Source: Panacagrimonas sp.
GTDB lineage: Bacteria; Pseudomonadota; Gammaproteobacteria; Nevskiales; Nevskiaceae
NCBI RefSeq assembly: GCF_020697055.1
Contig: NZ_JAJFBP010000034.1
Span: 1-64,000, forward strand
Direction: 5' to 3'
DNA: 64,000 nt
The notes beneath the pieces are model-generated. The model worked only from the letters and a program-made list of their open reading frames with translations, had not been told where the DNA came from and searched no databases. A program made the position numbers and the translations under genes. Positions 53,472 to 61,867 of the stretch are shown in pieces (within the stretch, counting starts at the first letter, position 1; each line of letters begins with the position of its first letter).

Positions 53472-53591
53472 CCTGACGACGTCTTCGGTCATGCGATCGC
53501 GCAGGCCGGCATCGCATCGACCGGCACTAAGATACGGCGGGTGCGTCCTGCCCCAACGTCGTCCTCGCCTCCATCACGTCTCGCGTTCGCG

Positions 53592-54911
53592 ATGCGCGCA
53601 CGGCACGTGATCCCGCTGATCCTGCTGACCGGCCTTGCGTTCGCTTCCCGGGCCGGCGAGATCGCCGAGCCCGCCGCACGCGGCGATCCGGCGCGGACCC
53701 CGCGCTTCGTCGCCGATCCGGCCCGACCCGCCGATGCGCCGACCGCGGAGGCACTCGACGTCGTCAGCGCCGAGGACGGCCCGGGCGCCGGCGTCACGCT
53801 GGCGTCCAAAGCCGTGTCGGCCAGTCGCGTGGCCTACGGCCCGAACGACGCACGCGTTGCGCTGCCGGTGATCAATCTGGCCACCGCACGCCAGCGGGCC
53901 GGCGATACCGTCGGCGCGGTGCGCGATTACCAGGCCGCGATCACCGCGCTGGAGTCCGCCGGCGGACCGCGCGATCCGCGCCTGTTCGAGGCCTGGTACG
54001 GCATGGGCTACGCGCAGCTCAAGGCGGGTCAATACGACGCGGCCGGGGCGGCGCTGGAGACCGCGCTGCAGCTTCATCGGATCAATCGCGGGCTCTACAG
54101 CGTCGAGCAGCTCGACGTGCTGCACGCGGTGGCGATGGCCCAGCGCGCCCGCGGCGACGTCGAGAAAGCCGACGAGACGCAGGTGCGGCGGATGTCGGTG
54201 GCCGAACGGGTCCACGGGCTGGGCACACCGGCGCTGGCAGCCGTGTATGCCTCGGGTGGTCGCTGGTTTCGCAACGTCGGGCGCCCCTACGAGGCGCTGC
54301 GCCTGAACGCGCTGGCGATCCAGATCTACGAAGCGCAGTCCAAGGACGACCCGCGACTGATCGATCCGTTGATCCAGGCGGCGCTGGCGGGGAACGAACG
54401 TCGACGCGATCCGGACGAGCCGCCGCTGGTCGGCGTGCCGAGCCCGGGCGTGGCGCTGGCGCGCGCCGAGCGGCTCACCGATACGCGCACCGACGGCACG
54501 CCCGCGGCGCGCGCCGCCGACCTGATCCGCGTCGGCGACGCACTGCTGGTGATGAACCGGCGCGACTCGGCGCTCAAGGTCTACGCCAAGGCCACCGCGC
54601 TGCTCGCCAGCGTCGGCGCGCGACCGCCGTTCGACGAGCCGGCGTTCATTCATTTCCTGCCGCCGCGACCCGAGCCGCTGCAGGGCCCACCCGGCCACGC
54701 GCTCGCGGAATTCTCGGTGGACGCCGCCGGCAAGCCGCGCGACGTGCGCATCGTCGAGCAGCAGCCGACCGGGATGCCGGCGTCGGTGACGCATGCACTG
54801 GTCAGCGCGCTCAAGCAGTCGCGCCTGCGGCCGCGCGTGGTCGACGGGCAAGCGATCGAGACGACCGGGGTACGCTATCGCCTCCCAGTCCGCGGCGGTT
54901 CAGGTCCATGA
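53592..54911 (+). CDS. Exported TPR protein with TonB-type C-terminal domain
   Basis: About 439 residues: signal peptide (MRARHVIPLILLTGLAFA), tetratricopeptide-like repeats in the middle (RQRAGDTVGAVRDYQAAITA, GQYDAAGAALETALQLHR), and a TonB-C-like end (GHALAEFSVDAAGKPRDVRI then LRPRVVDGQ). The ATG at 53592 gives the signal peptide; a GTG at 53541 is in frame. It precedes the envelope operon by 64 bp on the same strand and could be its first gene or an independent one. Confidence 0.72.
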   Translation: MRARHVIPLILLTGLAFASRAGEIAEPAARGDPARTPRFVADPARPADAPTAEALDVVSAEDGPGAGVTLASKAVSASRVAYGPNDARVALPVINLATARQRAGDTVGAVRDYQAAITALESAGGPRDPRLFEAWYGMGYAQLKAGQYDAAGAALETALQLHRINRGLYSVEQLDVLHAVAMAQRARGDVEKADETQVRRMSVAERVHGLGTPALAAVYASGGRWFRNVGRPYEALRLNALAIQIYEAQSKDDPRLIDPLIQAALAGNERRRDPDEPPLVGVPSPGVALARAERLTDTRTDGTPAARAADLIRVGDALLVMNRRDSALKVYAKATALLASVGARPPFDEPAFIHFLPPRPEPLQGPPGHALAEFSVDAAGKPRDVRIVEQQPTGMPASVTHALVSALKQSRLRPRVVDGQAIETTGVRYRLPVRGGSGP

Positions 54912-54975
54912 ATGAAACTCCGCACATGCGCGCACGTCCAAGTCACGTCGCCATGACCGATCGAAGGCGGACATC

Positions 54976-55821
54976 ATGAACATCGCGTCAGTACGGGCCA
55001 GGCGGTCGCGATGCATCGCCGCGTCGCTCGCGCTGCTGCTGGCATCCGGTTGTGCGACCAAATCGCCCTCGACGCCGCAGCCGCCGATGCCGCCTCCACC
55101 GCCATCGACGACGCCCAGTCCGTCGACACCCAAGCCCTCGAGCCCGGGTTCGCCTTCGTCCTCCTCGTCTTCTTCGCAGTCCAAGTCGGCGCCGTCGTCC
55201 TCTTCGTCGTCGAAAGGTCCGCAGGCTTCGACGCAGAAGTCGGCCGGCTCGGGGTCGCCTTCGGCATCGTCGTCGACGCCGTCCGCGCCGACGCAGCCTG
55301 CCGGTGGCGCGGGCGCAAAGGGTGCACCGCCCCCTTCCGGTGGTGCGCACGGCGCCGGCACCGCGGGCGGCAAGACCGAGGCCGAGCAGAACGCCGAATG
55401 GGACGAGGCTTTCTACGGTTCGCTGGGTGAATTCGACAAGCGACTGTCCAAGGAACAGGCGTCGATCGAGAAGCGGCGCGGCGAGATCGCAACCGCCGGC
55501 GGTGGCCAGGGCGGCGAATCGGGTGACGGCGGGACGGGCGGCGGCGGCATCAGCGGCCAGGTGCCGACCGACGTCTCGACCACCGAGGCCGGCGGCTCGC
55601 CCGCATCCGGCGGCAGCGCGGAGTCCTCGGCGATCGGCGGACCCGGCGGCAGCAGCGGCGCCAGCGGGCCCAAGTTTCCTCCCCCGGCGGGCATGCCCGA
55701 CGGCAAGGACGACGACGTCGTCGCGCGCCAGCTGCGCGAGGCGGCCGAGACCGAGAAGGACCCGGAGCTGCGCACGCGGCTGTGGGAGGAGTACCGAAAG
55801 TACAAGTCGCGCAAGTCCTGA
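54976..55821 (+). CDS. Low-complexity Ser/Pro/Gly-rich lipoprotein
   Basis: A 281-residue lipoprotein, lipobox Cys26 (LLASGC). Residues 27-130 are Ser/Pro/Thr/Gly low complexity, like a long flexible tether. Two charged helices follow (EQNAEWDEAFYGSLGEFDKRL; VVARQLREAAETEKDPELRTR) separated by Gly-rich linker. No known domain. It is followed in five bases by another lipoprotein gene and starts the operon that runs to the window edge. Confidence 0.72.
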   Translation: MNIASVRARRSRCIAASLALLLASGCATKSPSTPQPPMPPPPPSTTPSPSTPKPSSPGSPSSSSSSSQSKSAPSSSSSSKGPQASTQKSAGSGSPSASSSTPSAPTQPAGGAGAKGAPPPSGGAHGAGTAGGKTEAEQNAEWDEAFYGSLGEFDKRLSKEQASIEKRRGEIATAGGGQGGESGDGGTGGGGISGQVPTDVSTTEAGGSPASGGSAESSAIGGPGGSSGASGPKFPPPAGMPDGKDDDVVARQLREAAETEKDPELRTRLWEEYRKYKSRKS

Positions 55822-55826
55822 AACCG

Positions 55827-57011
55827 ATGATCCGATCCCCGCCTCTGCTGGTCCTGTTCCTGCCGCTGGTGCTGTTGCTCGGCACGGGCTGCGTGTCCAA
55901 GCAGGTCAAGCGCGTCAACGAAGTCCAGGCCAAGCAGGCGACCGAGGAACTCGCGCTCGACCAGCTGCTCGACGTCACCATCGTCGCGTTCGATCCGGGC
56001 GTTCCCGAATCGATCAAGGAGCAGCAGAAGGAGAACATCTTCCCCGCGGTGCGCCAGGCCGAGGCCAACTACCTCCCGCAGATCCTGCGCCAGACGCTCG
56101 ACGGCACCGGCTACTGGGGCACGGTACGCGTGCTGCCCGAGGTCACGCCGTCGTCGATGCTCACCGTCACCGGCAAGATCCTGCACTCCGACGGCGAGAC
56201 GCTGAAGCTGCACATCAAGGCGCGTGACGCCACGGGCCGCGAGTGGCTCGACAAGAACTACGAGGAGACCGCGGCCGAGCTGTCGTACACCGAGAAGACC
56301 GCGTCGGGCACCGATCCTTTCCAGGATCTGTACAGCCGCGTCTCGAACGACCTGCTGCAGGAGCGCCGCAAGCTCGACGCCGACAAGGTGCAGGAAGTGC
56401 GGCGCGTGTCGGATCTGCAGTTCGCCGCCGACCTCGCGCCGGCACGTTTCGCCGGTTACCTGAAGACGGAAAAGGGCCGCACCTCGGTGCAGCGCCTTCC
56501 GCCCGACAACGATCCGATCGTCAAGCGCGTGGCCAGCGTGCGTGCACGCGACGACGTGCTGGTCGACACGCTCGATGCGCACTACGCGAACTTTCGCCAG
56601 AGCATGCAGCCCGCCTACCAGGAATGGCGCCGTGCGAGCTACACCGAGGTGATCGCGCTGCGCGAACTCGAACGCCAGGCGCTGTGGCGCAAGGTCGCGG
56701 GCGCCGCGGCGGTGATCGGCGGCGTCGTGGCGATGGCGGGTGCCGAGAACGTCGGCACGTCGGTCGCGGGCCAGGTCGGCGTGATCGCGGGTGTCGGCAT
56801 CTTTGCCAGCGGCCTGCAGAAAGGTCAGGAAGCCAAGGTGCACGCCGAGGCGGTCAAGGAACTCAACAGCTCGATCAACGCCGACGTCGCGCCGCGCGTG
56901 GTCGAACTCGAAGGCAAGACCGTGACGCTGACCGGATCGGCCAAGGATCAATACGCGCAGTGGCGCAAGCTGCTGCATGAGCGCTACGCGGCCGAGATCG
57001 GTGCACCTTGA
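55827..57011 (+). CDS. Lipoprotein of unknown function, second in the envelope operon
   Basis: A 394-residue lipoprotein, lipobox Cys22 (LLGTGC). The N-terminal half holds LDVTIVAFDPGVPES, NYLPQILRQTLDGTGYWGTVRVLP and LTVTGKILHSDGETLKL, resembling strands of CsgG/TolB-N-type proteins; later come helices and a Gly/Ala-rich hydrophobic pair (AAAVIGGVVAMAGAE; AGQVGVIAGVGIFASG) that could insert in a membrane. The family recurs in proteobacteria without known function. Its stop overlaps the next gene. Confidence 0.68.
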   Translation: MIRSPPLLVLFLPLVLLLGTGCVSKQVKRVNEVQAKQATEELALDQLLDVTIVAFDPGVPESIKEQQKENIFPAVRQAEANYLPQILRQTLDGTGYWGTVRVLPEVTPSSMLTVTGKILHSDGETLKLHIKARDATGREWLDKNYEETAAELSYTEKTASGTDPFQDLYSRVSNDLLQERRKLDADKVQEVRRVSDLQFAADLAPARFAGYLKTEKGRTSVQRLPPDNDPIVKRVASVRARDDVLVDTLDAHYANFRQSMQPAYQEWRRASYTEVIALRELERQALWRKVAGAAAVIGGVVAMAGAENVGTSVAGQVGVIAGVGIFASGLQKGQEAKVHAEAVKELNSSINADVAPRVVELEGKTVTLTGSAKDQYAQWRKLLHERYAAEIGAP

Positions 57012-58570
57012 CGCCGCAATCCGGGGCGCCACAGCCGCCCGCTGACTTCGACCGCATCGTGCCGCGCCGACCGGCCGGCACGGTCGACGGCGCAACGGCG
57101 CAACGAGCGGATCCGCATGCGGCGGCGCGCATCTCGGCGACCGCCTTCTGGATCACCGCGATCGGACTGGCGCTGCTCGCGGTGCTGGTGTTTGCGGTGC
57201 TGCCGCGCTGGGTCGATCGCGATGCGCGCCCGCCCACAGCCGCCGCACCGTCGCCCGCCGCGCCGGTGGCGACACCCGCGCCCGCGGCGCCGGCGCCACC
57301 GACCGTCGAACCGTCCAAGGCTGCCTGGGACGACCCGGCGCTGCTCGAAGCGCGTGCTGCGGCGCAGGCCGCCCGCTCGCAGTACCAGGACCAATCGGCG
57401 CAGCTGGAATCGCACGGCGTGTCGCGCTGGGGCTCGGGCGAACTGGGTCGGGCGAACGCGCGCGCGAGCGCCGGCGAAAAGGCGTTCGGCGCACGCGACT
57501 TCGCCACCGCGCGCACCGACTACGAAGCGGCGGCAACCACCACCGCGGCGCTGCTGGCCGAAGTCCCGCAGCGACTCGCCGCGACGCTGGATGCCGGCAC
57601 GCACGCGCTGGAAGCCGGCGACAAGGCTGCCGCGCAGCAGGCGTTCGAACTGGCGCAGGCGATCGAGCCCACCCACGCCGGTGCGACGCGCGGCCTGCGG
57701 CGCGTGGCGTCGCTCGATGTGGTTCGCGCACAGCTCGATGCCGCGCGCCGGCTCGAACAGGCCGGTGATATCGCCGGTGCGCGCGCGGCCTGGAAGCAGG
57801 CGCTGGCGTTGGATCCCGATACGCGCAGCGCGCGCGACGCGCTCGCCAGGGCCGACGCGGATGCGCGGGACGCCGAGTTCCGTCGCGTGCTCGGTGAAGC
57901 CTTCGATGCGCTCGATCGCGGCCAGTACGATCTCGCGGACAAGCGCCTCGCGCAGGCGCGCAAGCTAAATGCCGGCGACCCCGGCGTGCAGCAGGCCGGC
58001 GCACGCCTGGCCGAGGCGCGGCGTGGCCAGGCGCTGGCCAACCTGCAGCGCGAGGCCGCGGCGCAGGTCGCCGCCGAGGACTGGACCAACGCGGTGTCCA
58101 CGTATCGCAAGGCGCTGCAGATCGATCCGAGCGTGGCGTATGCGCGCGATGGCCTGGCGCAGGCGGAGCCGCGCGCGGCGCTGGCGCAGCGACTGCAGGA
58201 TTTCATCGATCGCCCGGTGCGCCTGTCCACGCCGACCATCGCGGCCGACGCCGAGAAGGCGCTGGCCGATGCACGTGCCATCTCCGCGCCCGGTCCGCGC
58301 CTGGGCGCGCAGCGCGCCGCGTTGGAACGGGCGCTCGCCGCCGCGGCAAAGCCCGTGTCCGTGCAGTTGCGATCCGACGGCAAGACCGAGGTCTCGGTGT
58401 ATCGCATCGGTCCGCTCGGAAAATTCACGTCGCACGCGCTCGAGCTCAAGCCGGGGCGCTACGTCGCCGTCGGCACGCGCGACGGCTATCGCGACGTGCG
58501 CCACGATTTCGAGGTCGCCGCCGGCGCGCAGGACGTGAGCGTCGAGATCCGTTGCGAGGAGCGGCTGTGA
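57008..58570 (+). CDS. Membrane-anchored TPR protein with PEGA-like end
   Basis: A 520-residue protein: cytoplasmic arm with PADFDRIVPRRPAG, one helix (residues 42-66), a Pro/Ala linker, then a long periplasmic TPR-like array (ALEAGDKAAAQQAFELAQAI; DIAGARAAWKQALALDP) and a beta-rich end (ALELKPGRYVAVGTRDGYRDV) like a PEGA strand pair. The start is TTG 57008 overlapping the previous stop. Partner binding in the periplasm is its likely role. Confidence 0.75.
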   Translation: MTPQSGAPQPPADFDRIVPRRPAGTVDGATAQRADPHAAARISATAFWITAIGLALLAVLVFAVLPRWVDRDARPPTAAAPSPAAPVATPAPAAPAPPTVEPSKAAWDDPALLEARAAAQAARSQYQDQSAQLESHGVSRWGSGELGRANARASAGEKAFGARDFATARTDYEAAATTTAALLAEVPQRLAATLDAGTHALEAGDKAAAQQAFELAQAIEPTHAGATRGLRRVASLDVVRAQLDAARRLEQAGDIAGARAAWKQALALDPDTRSARDALARADADARDAEFRRVLGEAFDALDRGQYDLADKRLAQARKLNAGDPGVQQAGARLAEARRGQALANLQREAAAQVAAEDWTNAVSTYRKALQIDPSVAYARDGLAQAEPRAALAQRLQDFIDRPVRLSTPTIAADAEKALADARAISAPGPRLGAQRAALERALAAAAKPVSVQLRSDGKTEVSVYRIGPLGKFTSHALELKPGRYVAVGTRDGYRDVRHDFEVAAGAQDVSVEIRCEERL

Positions 58571-60630
58571 CCGATCCGGATCGCGGCGGCGCGCGCATCG
58601 AAGCGGTTCCGTACCGCCCGCCCTCGGGTGTCGCGGGCGCGCCCACCCGCACCGGACGAACCGCGGTGATCGCGGCGCTGGCCGTCGTGCTGCTGTGCCT
58701 CGGAGGGGTCGGCGCCTTCTTCGCGTTCGCGCGCTCGGTGCAGTTCCAGGTCGATCCCGCGACCGCGCAGGTCGACGTCGACGGCGGCATCGGCATCGCG
58801 ATGGGTTCGTCGTACCTGCTGCTGCCCGGCAGCTACCAGGTCCGTGCGCGCGCCGAGGGCCACACCGATCTGCGGATGCCGTTCACCGTCGGCGACGCAC
58901 CGGACCAGCGCGTGCGACTGGCGCTGCAGCGGCTGCCGGGACGCCTGAAGCTGATCGTCGAACCGGCGGCGGAAGTGTTCGTCGACGGCAATCCGCACGG
59001 CACGACGCCCGTCGCACCGCTGGAGCTCGTCGCCGGCGCGCACGAGCTGATGCTGCGTGCGCCGCGCTACCGCGTACACCAGGTGCAGGTGCAGGTCGAA
59101 GGCGGCGGCGTCGAGCAGACGCTGCAGGTGAAACTCGAACCGGGCTGGGCGCCGGTGACGCTGCGATCGCAGCCGGCCGGCGCAGAGATCCGCGTCGATG
59201 GCCAGCCCGCGGGCGTCACGCCGCAGACGCTCGAACTCGGTGAAGGCGCGCACGCGCTGGAACTGCGCCTGGCCGGCCATGCCGCGTGGCAGGACCAGAT
59301 CACCGTGCGCGCCAACGAACCGCTGCAGCTGGCCGAAGTGCGGCTGCAGGCGGCCGCCGGGACCGTGCGCGTGACCAGCACGCCGAGCGGCGCGTCGGTG
59401 CGCGTGGGCAAGGAATTTCGCGGGCAGACCCCGATCGAGCTGAAGCTCGCGCCAGGCAAATCGCACCTCGTGCAGCTGTCGGCGCCGGGCCACAAGTCGG
59501 CGGAGCGCAGCGTGGAAGTCGCCTCCGACGGCAGCGAGGAGCTCAGCGTCGCGCTCGAACCGATCCTCGGATCGATCGCGCTCGACGTGCTGCCACCCGA
59601 GGCGAACGTGTCGATCGACGGACGCGCGCTGGCCACCGGCACCTCGCGCGTCGACCTGACCGCCGTGGCCCATCGCATCGAGGCCTCGGCGCCGGGGCAC
59701 GCGCCGTGGTCGGGCAGCATCACGCCGCGCCCCGGCTTCGAGCAGCGCGTCGAGATCCGACTGCGCAGCGAGGCCGAAGCGCGCGCCGCGCGCACGCCGG
59801 CGAAAGTCGCGAGCAAGGCGGGGCCGGCGATGGTGCTGGTGCAACCGGGCGCCTTCGTGATGGGCACGCCGCGCGGCGAGCAGGGCCGCCAGTCGAACGA
59901 AGCGCTGCGTCCCGTGCGCCTCACGCGGCCCTACTACCTTTCGACCACCGAGGTGACCAATGCGCAGTACCGGCGCTTCGCCTCCGCGCATTCGTCGGGA
60001 ATCGTCAAGCGCGAGACGCTCGACAACGATCGCCAGCCGGTGGTGCGGGTCTCGTGGGACGACGCGGCGCGCTATTGCAACTGGCTCTCGCAGCAGGACG
60101 GCCTGCCGCCGGCGTACCGCGACGACGGCGGCGCGATGAAGCGCATCGTGCCCGCGACGACGGGCTACCGCCTGCCCAGCGAAGCGGAATGGGAGTGGGC
60201 CGCGCGCTTCGTCGGCGGCGCGGTGCGCGACGGTCAGCGCTATCCCTGGGGCGGCGGCTATCCGCCGCCGGCGCGCTCGGGCAATTTCGCCGACGTGCTG
60301 TCCGAGGCGCTGGTGCCGGCGATCATCGCGGGTTACGAGGACGGTTATCCCGCGGCCGCGCCGGTCGGCACCTACGCAGCCAGCGCGCTGGGCCTGTTCG
60401 ATCTGGGCGGCAACGTCGCCGAGTGGGTCCACGATGTCTACGACGGCACGTTGCCGATCGACCCGCCCGAAGCGGCCGACCCGTTCGGTCCGGACGGGGG
60501 CGCCGAACACGTGATCCGCGGCTCGAGCTGGATGCATGGCCGCCTCGTCGAACTGCGCCTGGCCTACCGCGACGTCGGCCGCGAACCGCGCGCCGACGTA
60601 GGATTCCGCGTGGCGCGCTACGCGGAGTAG
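58567..60630 (+). CDS. Membrane-anchored PEGA-repeat protein with SUMF1/FGE-like domain
   Basis: A 687-residue protein: short cytoplasmic arm, helix at residues 32-57, at least four PEGA repeats (PAAEVFVDGNPHGTTPVAP; QPAGAEIRVDGQPAGVTP; TPSGASVRVGKEFRGQTP; PPEANVSIDGRALATG), then a formylglycine-generating-enzyme/SUMF1-like domain from about residue 419 (VLVQPGAFVMGTPRGE, STTEVTNAQYRRF, RLPSEAEWEWAAR, GNVAEWVHDVYDG, GFRVARY). The catalytic cysteines of true FGE are not seen, so it is probably a binding module. GTG start overlaps the TPR gene. Confidence 0.85.
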   Translation: MTDPDRGGARIEAVPYRPPSGVAGAPTRTGRTAVIAALAVVLLCLGGVGAFFAFARSVQFQVDPATAQVDVDGGIGIAMGSSYLLLPGSYQVRARAEGHTDLRMPFTVGDAPDQRVRLALQRLPGRLKLIVEPAAEVFVDGNPHGTTPVAPLELVAGAHELMLRAPRYRVHQVQVQVEGGGVEQTLQVKLEPGWAPVTLRSQPAGAEIRVDGQPAGVTPQTLELGEGAHALELRLAGHAAWQDQITVRANEPLQLAEVRLQAAAGTVRVTSTPSGASVRVGKEFRGQTPIELKLAPGKSHLVQLSAPGHKSAERSVEVASDGSEELSVALEPILGSIALDVLPPEANVSIDGRALATGTSRVDLTAVAHRIEASAPGHAPWSGSITPRPGFEQRVEIRLRSEAEARAARTPAKVASKAGPAMVLVQPGAFVMGTPRGEQGRQSNEALRPVRLTRPYYLSTTEVTNAQYRRFASAHSSGIVKRETLDNDRQPVVRVSWDDAARYCNWLSQQDGLPPAYRDDGGAMKRIVPATTGYRLPSEAEWEWAARFVGGAVRDGQRYPWGGGYPPPARSGNFADVLSEALVPAIIAGYEDGYPAAAPVGTYAASALGLFDLGGNVAEWVHDVYDGTLPIDPPEAADPFGPDGGAEHVIRGSSWMHGRLVELRLAYRDVGREPRADVGFRVARYAE

Positions 60631-60643
60631 GCCGGTTCCGGAC

Positions 60644-60883
60644 ATGGCAGCACGACGTTTCTTCTTTCGATGGTGGTGGCTCGGCTGCGTGCTGGGCGCC
60701 GCGGCGGTGTTCGCGCAGGACGAGCCGACCGCCAGACCGTCCGCGGACGACGCCGCGCCGAACGAGCAGGCAGCACCGGCGGCGCCGGACCGCAAGCCTG
60801 CGCCCTCCGCAGCGACGCGCGAATTCAAGCCCAGCGAGGAGGTCTCGCCGGACCAGGAAGTGGATTTCCCCGCCGACCTCTAG
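60644..60883 (+). CDS. Tiny exported protein
   Basis: A 79-residue protein: basic, aromatic leader (ARRFFFRWWWLGCVLGAAAV) cleaved near FAQ, then a Pro/Ala/Asp-rich acidic chain with no cysteine. No family recognised. It sits 13 bp after the PEGA-SUMF1 gene and 26 bp before the channel gene, so is likely a small partner in the same complex. Confidence 0.6.
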   Translation: MAARRFFFRWWWLGCVLGAAAVFAQDEPTARPSADDAAPNEQAAPAAPDRKPAPSAATREFKPSEEVSPDQEVDFPADL

Positions 60884-60909
60884 CCTTTCCGATCGAACGA
60901 CTTCAATCC

Positions 60910-61722
60910 ATGCGCAGGCCCTTCCCCGTCGAGTTCGTCTATCAGGTGTTCGCGCTGGTGATCGCCGCCGTGATCGTTCACGCGATCTACACGGTGGGCA
61001 TCCGTCCCCAGGCGCGCGCGGCGCTCGATGAACTCGCCGCCCAGGTAGAGGCGGCCCAGGGCACCGGTCAATACGTGGCGATGGAGCAGAACTTCTTCGT
61101 CATCATCAAGGGCCCCGAACAGGAGCTCGCGATCATCTTCGCAATCTGGGCGTTCGCGATCATGGGCTACAAGTTCCGCAACGTCGGGCTCGAGCGTCGC
61201 CTGTTCGACACCGAACTGGTCAGCGTCGCCGAGGGCGAGAGCATTCTTCCCGAGGACGCGCGCACCCATTCGCGAGCCATCGAATCGCTGCCACCAGATC
61301 GGCGCGACCGCCTGTTGCCGCGGCTCTACCAGAGCGCGCTGGCGCGCTTTCGCATCACGCGCAGCGTCCAGGACGCGTCGGAGGAAGCGCGCCGCGTGGC
61401 GGAGTCGGTGAACGATCGCCTCGACGCCGAGCTCGCGGTGATCCGCTACATCTGCTGGGCCATTCCCTCGATCGGATTCGTGGGCACCGTGCGCGGCATC
61501 GGGCTGTCGCTGGGGCACGCGCAGTCGGTGCTGCAGGGCGACATGACCGGCGTCACCGAGGCCCTCGGCGTTGCGTTCAACTCGACGCTCGTGGCGCTGC
61601 TGCTGAGCCTGATCACGGTGTTCCTGCTCTACCAGCTGCAGCTGGTGCAGGAGCGCCTGGTGCTCGATGCGCACCAGGATTGCGAGCGCAAGCTGATCCA
61701 GAACCTGCAGGCACCGGCATGA
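60910..61722 (+). CDS. MotA/TolQ/ExbB-family proton-channel protein
   Basis: A 270-residue membrane protein with four hydrophobic segments: residues 9-30, 74-92, about 180-207 (WAIPSIGFVGTVRGIGLSLG) and 222-248 (VAFNSTLVALLLSLITVFLL). The third and fourth with the conserved threonine are the TolQ/ExbB pore helices; an 80-residue cytoplasmic helix pair lies between. It should form a pentameric proton channel that drives an attached rotor or lever. No MotB/TolR gene follows, but the vWA protein at 63148 has a fitting N-terminal helix. Confidence 0.83.
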   Translation: MRRPFPVEFVYQVFALVIAAVIVHAIYTVGIRPQARAALDELAAQVEAAQGTGQYVAMEQNFFVIIKGPEQELAIIFAIWAFAIMGYKFRNVGLERRLFDTELVSVAEGESILPEDARTHSRAIESLPPDRRDRLLPRLYQSALARFRITRSVQDASEEARRVAESVNDRLDAELAVIRYICWAIPSIGFVGTVRGIGLSLGHAQSVLQGDMTGVTEALGVAFNSTLVALLLSLITVFLLYQLQLVQERLVLDAHQDCERKLIQNLQAPA

Positions 61723-61746
61723 GCGATCGACGGGTCGCCGGCCTGT

Positions 61747-61852
61747 CCCCTCTCCCCGCCTGCGGGGAAGGGGCCAGGGTGAGGGGCGCTCTCGGATCGC
61801 CCCTCACCCCAACCCTCTCCCCATGCGATGAAGCCGCAGGGGGAGAGGGAGC
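61747..61852. repeat. REP-like inverted pair (REPIN-type element)
   Basis: Two related GC-rich units in inverted order: cctctccccgcctgcgggg with ccagggtgaggggcg, then cgcccctcaccccaa with ccctctcccc and the tail gggggagaggg. This is the ctctcccc/gtgaggggc repeat common in xanthomonads and other proteobacteria. It separates the channel gene from the actin-like gene and interrupts the operon without a terminator-type T-run. Confidence 0.85.
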
Positions 61853-61867
61853 ATCGAGAACGTCGCC

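Noticed and set aside
53132-53492. Leftward open frames opposite the YkgJ-type gene
   Set aside because: Arg/Ser-rich translations without motifs; the eight-cysteine pattern on the plus strand is far better support.
58567-60630. Functional formylglycine-generating enzyme
   Set aside because: The fold is present but the paired catalytic cysteines are not visible and no sulfatase is nearby; a binding role is more likely.
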